This document shows positions 6,633 through 9,144 of a DNA stretch of 9,144 nucleotides, piece by piece (within the stretch, counting starts at the first letter, position 1; each line of letters starts with the position of its first letter). The notes under the pieces are model-generated. The model was not told where the DNA came from and searched no databases. It saw only the letters and a list, made by a program, of their open reading frames with translations. Source of the DNA: Comamonas sp. lk (GTDB lineage: Bacteria; Pseudomonadota; Gammaproteobacteria; Burkholderiales; Burkholderiaceae_C); the NCBI GenBank assembly GCA_945875225.1, contig CAMCJY010000061.1:1-9144 (forward strand), in the 5' to 3' direction. The position numbers and the translations under genes are program-made.

Positions 6633-7523
6633 TTAGTCGGCCTGTAACTCGGCCCGGCTTTGGCGCAACTGCCACAGGATATGCCCGAGCAGTGCAAAAA
6701 ACACCACCGCGCCGCCGATCAGCGTGCGCTGGCTGGGGATCTCGTTGTGGATGAGCCAAACCCATAGCGGGCCCAGCACCGGCTCGGCAATGCCGATGAG
6801 CGCCGCAATCGCCGAAGGCAGCAGCGGCGCACCGGTCACAAAAAACGCCATGCCCAGGCCCAGGTTGAATGCGCCGAACATAAACAACAGCCCCAGGTCT
6901 GCCGGGCTGACCGCAAAGGCCGGTGTCATCAGCGCTGCCACGCACGTCGCCATCAAAGTGCCGGTGCACACGGCGGGCATCATTTGGACTTCGGCATGAC
7001 GGCGGGTGATCACGGTCGCAGCCGAAAACGCCAGCGCAATCAGCACCGCCAGACCATCTCCAATCGGCGAGACCGTGCCGCCCAGGGATTCGGAGACCAT
7101 GATGCCCACGCCGGTAATCACCGCCGCAATCGCCACCCAGGTGTTCAAGGGCACGCGCTCACCGAAGAGCAAAAAAGCCATCAGCGCGGCAATCAGCGGC
7201 ACGCCGGCCTGGATTAGCAAAATATTAGCCACGGTGGTGTGAGAAAGCGCCACCACAAAACACGTGGAGGCCAGCGCAAAACACGCCCCCACCGCCACAC
7301 CGGCCCAGCCCATGGCGCGAAACAGTTGCAGCGTGCCGCGCAGGCCTTGGCGGTGCAACATGAACCACAACAAAAACACCGACGCAAAGAAAGCGCGCCA
7401 GAACACCACCGTCCAGCTTTCGCTCACGCTGAGGTAGCGTGCAATGGTGCCGCCAAAGCTCCACGCCGTAGCCGAGCCCAGTACCAGCAGCGCGCCGCGC
7501 CGGTCAAAGGCCGCTGCCTGCAT
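6633..7523 (-). CDS. EamA/DMT-superfamily membrane transporter
   Basis: This 296-residue inner-membrane protein belongs to the drug/metabolite transporter superfamily, whose members export or import small metabolites such as amino acids. It is almost wholly hydrophobic and shows about ten transmembrane segments in two EamA repeats: roughly residues 8-145, ending in FGERVPLNTWVAIAAVITG, and 150-285, with IAEPVLGPLWVWLIHNEIP near its end. The charged Glu in FGER and AEPV is typical of the helix-9-type motif in each repeat. ATG 7521-7523 lies 3 bases after the gloA stop, with no own ribosome binding site, so translation is probably coupled to gloA. The substrate cannot be told from sequence; adjacency to glyoxalase I does not settle it. 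Confidence 0.87.
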   Translation of the reverse strand: MQAAAFDRRGALLVLGSATAWSFGGTIARYLSVSESWTVVFWRAFFASVFLLWFMLHRQGLRGTLQLFRAMGWAGVAVGACFALASTCFVVALSHTTVANILLIQAGVPLIAALMAFLLFGERVPLNTWVAIAAVITGVGIMVSESLGGTVSPIGDGLAVLIALAFSAATVITRRHAEVQMMPAVCTGTLMATCVAALMTPAFAVSPADLGLLFMFGAFNLGLGMAFFVTGAPLLPSAIAALIGIAEPVLGPLWVWLIHNEIPSQRTLIGGAVVFFALLGHILWQLRQSRAELQAD

Positions 7524-7526
7524 GAC

Positions 7527-7928
7527 TTAGGTGGCGCCCAGGCGTTGGATCAGCTCGACCTTGTAGCCGTCAGGGTCGGTTACAAAGGCGATTTGCGTGG
7601 TGCCGCCTTTAACCGGGCCGGGTGCGCGCGTCACGTTGCCGCCTGCTGTTTTGATCTGCTCGCAAGCGGCATAAATGTCGCTCATGCCCAGGGCCACATG
7701 CCCGTACGCGCTGCCCATGTCATAGGACTCTACGCCCCAGTTGTAGGTCAGCTCCAGCTCGGCATGGTCCGGGTTGCTGCCGTAGCCCAGAAAGGCCAGG
7801 GTGTATTTGTATTCTGGGTTTTCCGAAGTGCGCAAGAGCTTCATGCCCAGCACCTGGGTGTAAAAATCAATGGATCGCTGGAGATTGCCAACGCGCAACA
7901 TCGTGTGGAGGATTCGCATAACGGCCAT
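7527..7928 (-). CDS. gloA: Lactoylglutathione lyase (glyoxalase I)
   Basis: GloA isomerises the hemithioacetal of methylglyoxal and glutathione to S-lactoylglutathione, the first detoxification step for methylglyoxal. The 133-residue protein has two VOC-fold beta-alpha-beta-beta-beta modules and all four metal ligands of E. coli GloA, shifted by three residues: His8 (ILHTMLRV), Glu59 (AELELTYNWG), His77 (YGHVALGM) and Glu125 (DPDGYKVELI). Such short forms are usually the nickel-activated class. ATG 7926-7928 is preferred because GAGG stands 4 bases upstream on the minus strand; the second ATG, at 7917-7919, matches the usual MR-LHTMLRV start of the family but would be 13 bases from that site. 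It is followed after 3 bases by the EamA transporter gene and diverges from a cupin gene across 89 bases. Confidence 0.95.
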   Translation of the reverse strand: MAVMRILHTMLRVGNLQRSIDFYTQVLGMKLLRTSENPEYKYTLAFLGYGSNPDHAELELTYNWGVESYDMGSAYGHVALGMSDIYAACEQIKTAGGNVTRAPGPVKGGTTQIAFVTDPDGYKVELIQRLGAT

Positions 7929-8017
7929 TGTGCCTCAGCGCTCGCCCATAATTGTTTGCCCCTGGCGACGCCCCCTGCTTTGTGCCGACACGGCCCCACC
8001 CGAACCTAGGACTATGA

Positions 8018-8404
8018 ATGTCTGTTTTTACCCGTGTGGTTTTGTTTACCGATGGCGATGGCCGGGCGCGTTTTCGCGAAGAGCCCTTGCCCCTGGGGCA
8101 GGGCACGCCCCAATCCATGCTGTCCGAATTATTTGCCAGCGGTGGCTACCAGCTGCGCCACAGCCCGGTGGGCTTTCGCAGCAGTTTTCATTGCACTATG
8201 CACCCGCAATGGGTATTCATTCTGGGCGGGCAGATGGAGATCGGCCTGCAAGGCGGCGCCTCGCGGGTGTTTGGGCCGGGGGCGCATTTTTTCAGCGCCG
8301 ACCTGCTACCCGAGGGCGCAATTTTTGACCCGCAGGTGCACGGCCACTGGAGCCGCCAGGTCGGAGAAGACCCGCTGGTGGCTTTGTTTGTTCGGGCGGC
8401 CTGA
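8018..8404 (+). CDS. Small single-domain cupin protein, function unknown
   Basis: This 128-residue soluble protein has one cupin barrel. Motif 1 appears around HPQWVFILGGQMEIGL (His62, Glu74), with the Gly-rich turn GGASRVFGPGAHFF (His90) marking the second half of the barrel. The spacing and His/Glu content are compatible with a bound metal, but the canonical HxH pair is not clear, so an enzyme role cannot be assigned. HGHW near 108-111 adds further His. ATG 8018 is chosen over the out-of-frame ATG at 8014; AGGA at 8008-8011 is a modest, close-set ribosome binding site. It diverges from gloA and converges with the helicase gene, with nine bases between stops. It could be a sugar- or acid-binding regulator or a small dioxygenase; I do not recognise the exact family. 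Confidence 0.75.
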   Translation: MSVFTRVVLFTDGDGRARFREEPLPLGQGTPQSMLSELFASGGYQLRHSPVGFRSSFHCTMHPQWVFILGGQMEIGLQGGASRVFGPGAHFFSADLLPEGAIFDPQVHGHWSRQVGEDPLVALFVRAA

Positions 8405-8413
8405 GATGATTAC

Positions 8414-9144
8414 TTAGCGGGCTGGCCCGCGGTTGCCGCCGGGGCCGCCACGACCACGCTGGCCACTGCCAAAGCCACCACCGCCACCGCCGCCGCCGCC
8501 GCCCGCCGGGCGCTTGCCCTGGTAGCCGCCGCCACCGCCACCGCCACCGCCGCCACGTCGTGCGCCACGCTCGGCCATCATGTCCACACTGGTGCGCATC
8601 GGGTCGGGTTGGCCGCCGGGCGCGCGCGGCACACGCGGTTCGCTGGGGAAGTTTTTCATAGTCGGGTTGGCCAGCGGATTACGGCTCTGGTGCGCACGCG
8701 CATCATGGGAGCGGGGGGGCTGGTCTTCGTGGGCCATGGGCCCGTCGTCGTCCCGTGGGAATCCGGCATCGCGGGGGAAGCCAGGGTCACGCGGGTAGCC
8801 GGGGTCACGTGGCGGACGGTGCGGGCCGTTGCGGCCTGCACCTTGGCGCGGCGGGCCGTTGGGGCGTGCGCCATTACCTTGGCTATTGCCGGGGCCGTTA
8901 CCCGGACCGTTACCCGGACCGTTACGCGGCCCCCGCGGACCTGCGCCTGGGCCACCGGTGCTTTTCTTTTCGCGCACGCGTTGCAGCATTTCGGTGCGGG
9001 CCGCTTTAGCTGCCGCTTGCATGACATCGCGGCTGGGCGGTTTACCCGCGCCGCCCCAAATGGTTTGGCGACCCATGGCAATGGGCTCGGCGCGCTCATC
9101 GGCCTCGGGCTCAAAGCCAGGAATGACTTGCACTTCCAAGTGTT
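8414..9144 (-). CDS. rhlE: DEAD-box RNA helicase, C-terminal tail (RhlE-type; 5' end outside window)
   Basis: The frame is open to the right edge (reading His-Leu-Glu-Val before the visible part), so the gene begins outside; the TTG at 9137-9139 is an internal Leu. The visible start, LEVQVIPGFEPE, resembles the segment just after the helicase core of RhlE proteins in Burkholderiales (form: RIEASVIEGLEP). A basic helical stretch, AAAKAARTEMLQRVREKK (about 43-59), follows, then a long disordered tail rich in Gly, Pro, Arg and Asn with GPGN repeats, RDxGxP repeats, two ten-Gly runs and a final RGRGGPGGNRGPAR. RGG-like tails of this sort bind RNA and help target helicases to ribosomes or the degradosome. 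No helicase catalytic motif is within the window, so the family call rests on the boundary segment and tail type. Stop TAA at 8414-8416. Confidence 0.7.
   Translation of the reverse strand, partial: HLEVQVIPGFEPEADERAEPIAMGRQTIWGGAGKPPSRDVMQAAAKAARTEMLQRVREKKSTGGPGAGPRGPRNGPGNGPGNGPGNSQGNGARPNGPPRQGAGRNGPHRPPRDPGYPRDPGFPRDAGFPRDDDGPMAHEDQPPRSHDARAHQSRNPLANPTMKNFPSEPRVPRAPGGQPDPMRTSVDMMAERGARRGGGGGGGGGGYQGKRPAGGGGGGGGGGFGSGQRGRGGPGGNRGPAR
8474..8503 (-). repeat. Ten-glycine tract in the helicase tail (second)
   Basis: Ten consecutive Gly codons, mostly GGC and GGT, giving a GCC/ACC trinucleotide tract on the plus strand. It sits between PA and FGSGQRGR. Length change by triplets would keep the frame. 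Confidence 0.85.
8525..8554 (-). repeat. Ten-glycine tract in the helicase tail (first)
   Basis: Also exactly ten Gly codons of the GGC/GGT type, between GARR and YQGKRPA. Together with the tract at 8474-8503 it suggests duplication or slippage of a short triplet unit. Confidence 0.85.
8738..8809 (-). repeat. Four hexapeptide repeats (18-base unit) in the helicase tail
   Basis: Encodes RDPGYP, RDPGFP, RDAGFP and RDDDGP in succession. The 18-base units share GGGTCACG-like sequence on the plus strand and are less exact toward the last copy, as expected for an old tandem duplication. Confidence 0.8.
8885..8930 (-). repeat. 12-base tandem repeats encoding GPGN
   Basis: On the plus strand CCGTTACCCGGA occurs at 8895-8906 and 8907-8918, with a third variant copy from 8919. 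The protein reads NGPGNGPGNGPGN and is followed by the looser NSQGNGARPNG. Perfect neighbouring copies point to recent slippage. Confidence 0.85.

Noticed and set aside
6490..6969. Long upstream extension of the upp frame
   Set aside because: It overlaps the transporter gene in another frame, shows no Upp-like sequence, and a proper Upp N-terminus begins at 6489. Open only because of high GC.
7239..8009. 256-codon antisense frame over the transporter and gloA
   Set aside because: Shadow of two well-supported minus-strand genes; composition is atypical.
8085..8103. Near-perfect palindrome CCTTGCCCC-T-GGGGCAGGG in the cupin gene
   Set aside because: Encodes EPLPLGQG in frame; central spacing too tight for a hairpin and GC-rich palindromes of this type are common here.
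8417..8430. GCGGGC-TG-GCCCGC between the cupin and helicase stops as a terminator
   Set aside because: Two-base loop, lies within the helicase coding end and has no T-run on either side.

Overview
The window looks like ordinary chromosome from a GC-rich betaproteobacterium, most likely Burkholderiales and close to Comamonadaceae (Rhodoferax, Polaromonas or Limnohabitans type). This is inferred from the base composition and from the character of IspD/IspF, RelA, Upp, GloA and the Gly-rich RNA helicase tail. No search was possible. I see no tRNA, rRNA, CRISPR array, insertion sequence, phage gene or integrase, and no stretch over 300 bases without a gene.

Layout: positions 1-387 hold the 3' part of ispD (MEP isoprenoid pathway), running off the left edge. 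A two-gene vapBC-type toxin-antitoxin module (463-1130) follows, with its own candidate promoter and palindromic operator, and then ispF (1184-1663). The module thus separates two isoprenoid genes that are often adjacent. After a 144-base convergent gap come a minus-strand D-3-hydroxybutyrate dehydrogenase (1808-2578) and a divergent plus-strand alpha/beta hydrolase (2687-3583). A long RelA-type (p)ppGpp synthetase follows (3606-5816) with a degenerate HD hydrolase domain.

The right half is mostly on the minus strand: upp, uracil phosphoribosyltransferase (5830-6489), a ten-helix EamA/DMT transporter (6633-7523) and gloA, glyoxalase I (7527-7928). gloA and the transporter gene lie 3 bases apart and probably form an operon; a hairpin-rich 143-base gap separates them from upp. 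A small cupin protein gene (8018-8404, plus) diverges from gloA and converges on the C-terminal end of a DEAD-box RNA helicase of RhlE type (8414-9144, minus, running off the right edge), whose tail is very rich in Gly, Pro, Arg and Asn and carries several internal repeats.

How the genes connect: ispD and ispF are steps of one pathway; vapBC is self-contained; the dehydrogenase and hydrolase could share a role in hydroxybutyrate or ester turnover (inference only); relA and upp both touch nucleotide physiology but are convergent, so not co-transcribed. I found no convincing new multi-gene system. The points most worth a second look are the vapBC insertion with its operator, the altered RelA catalytic motifs, the hairpins around upp, and the repeat-built helicase tail.
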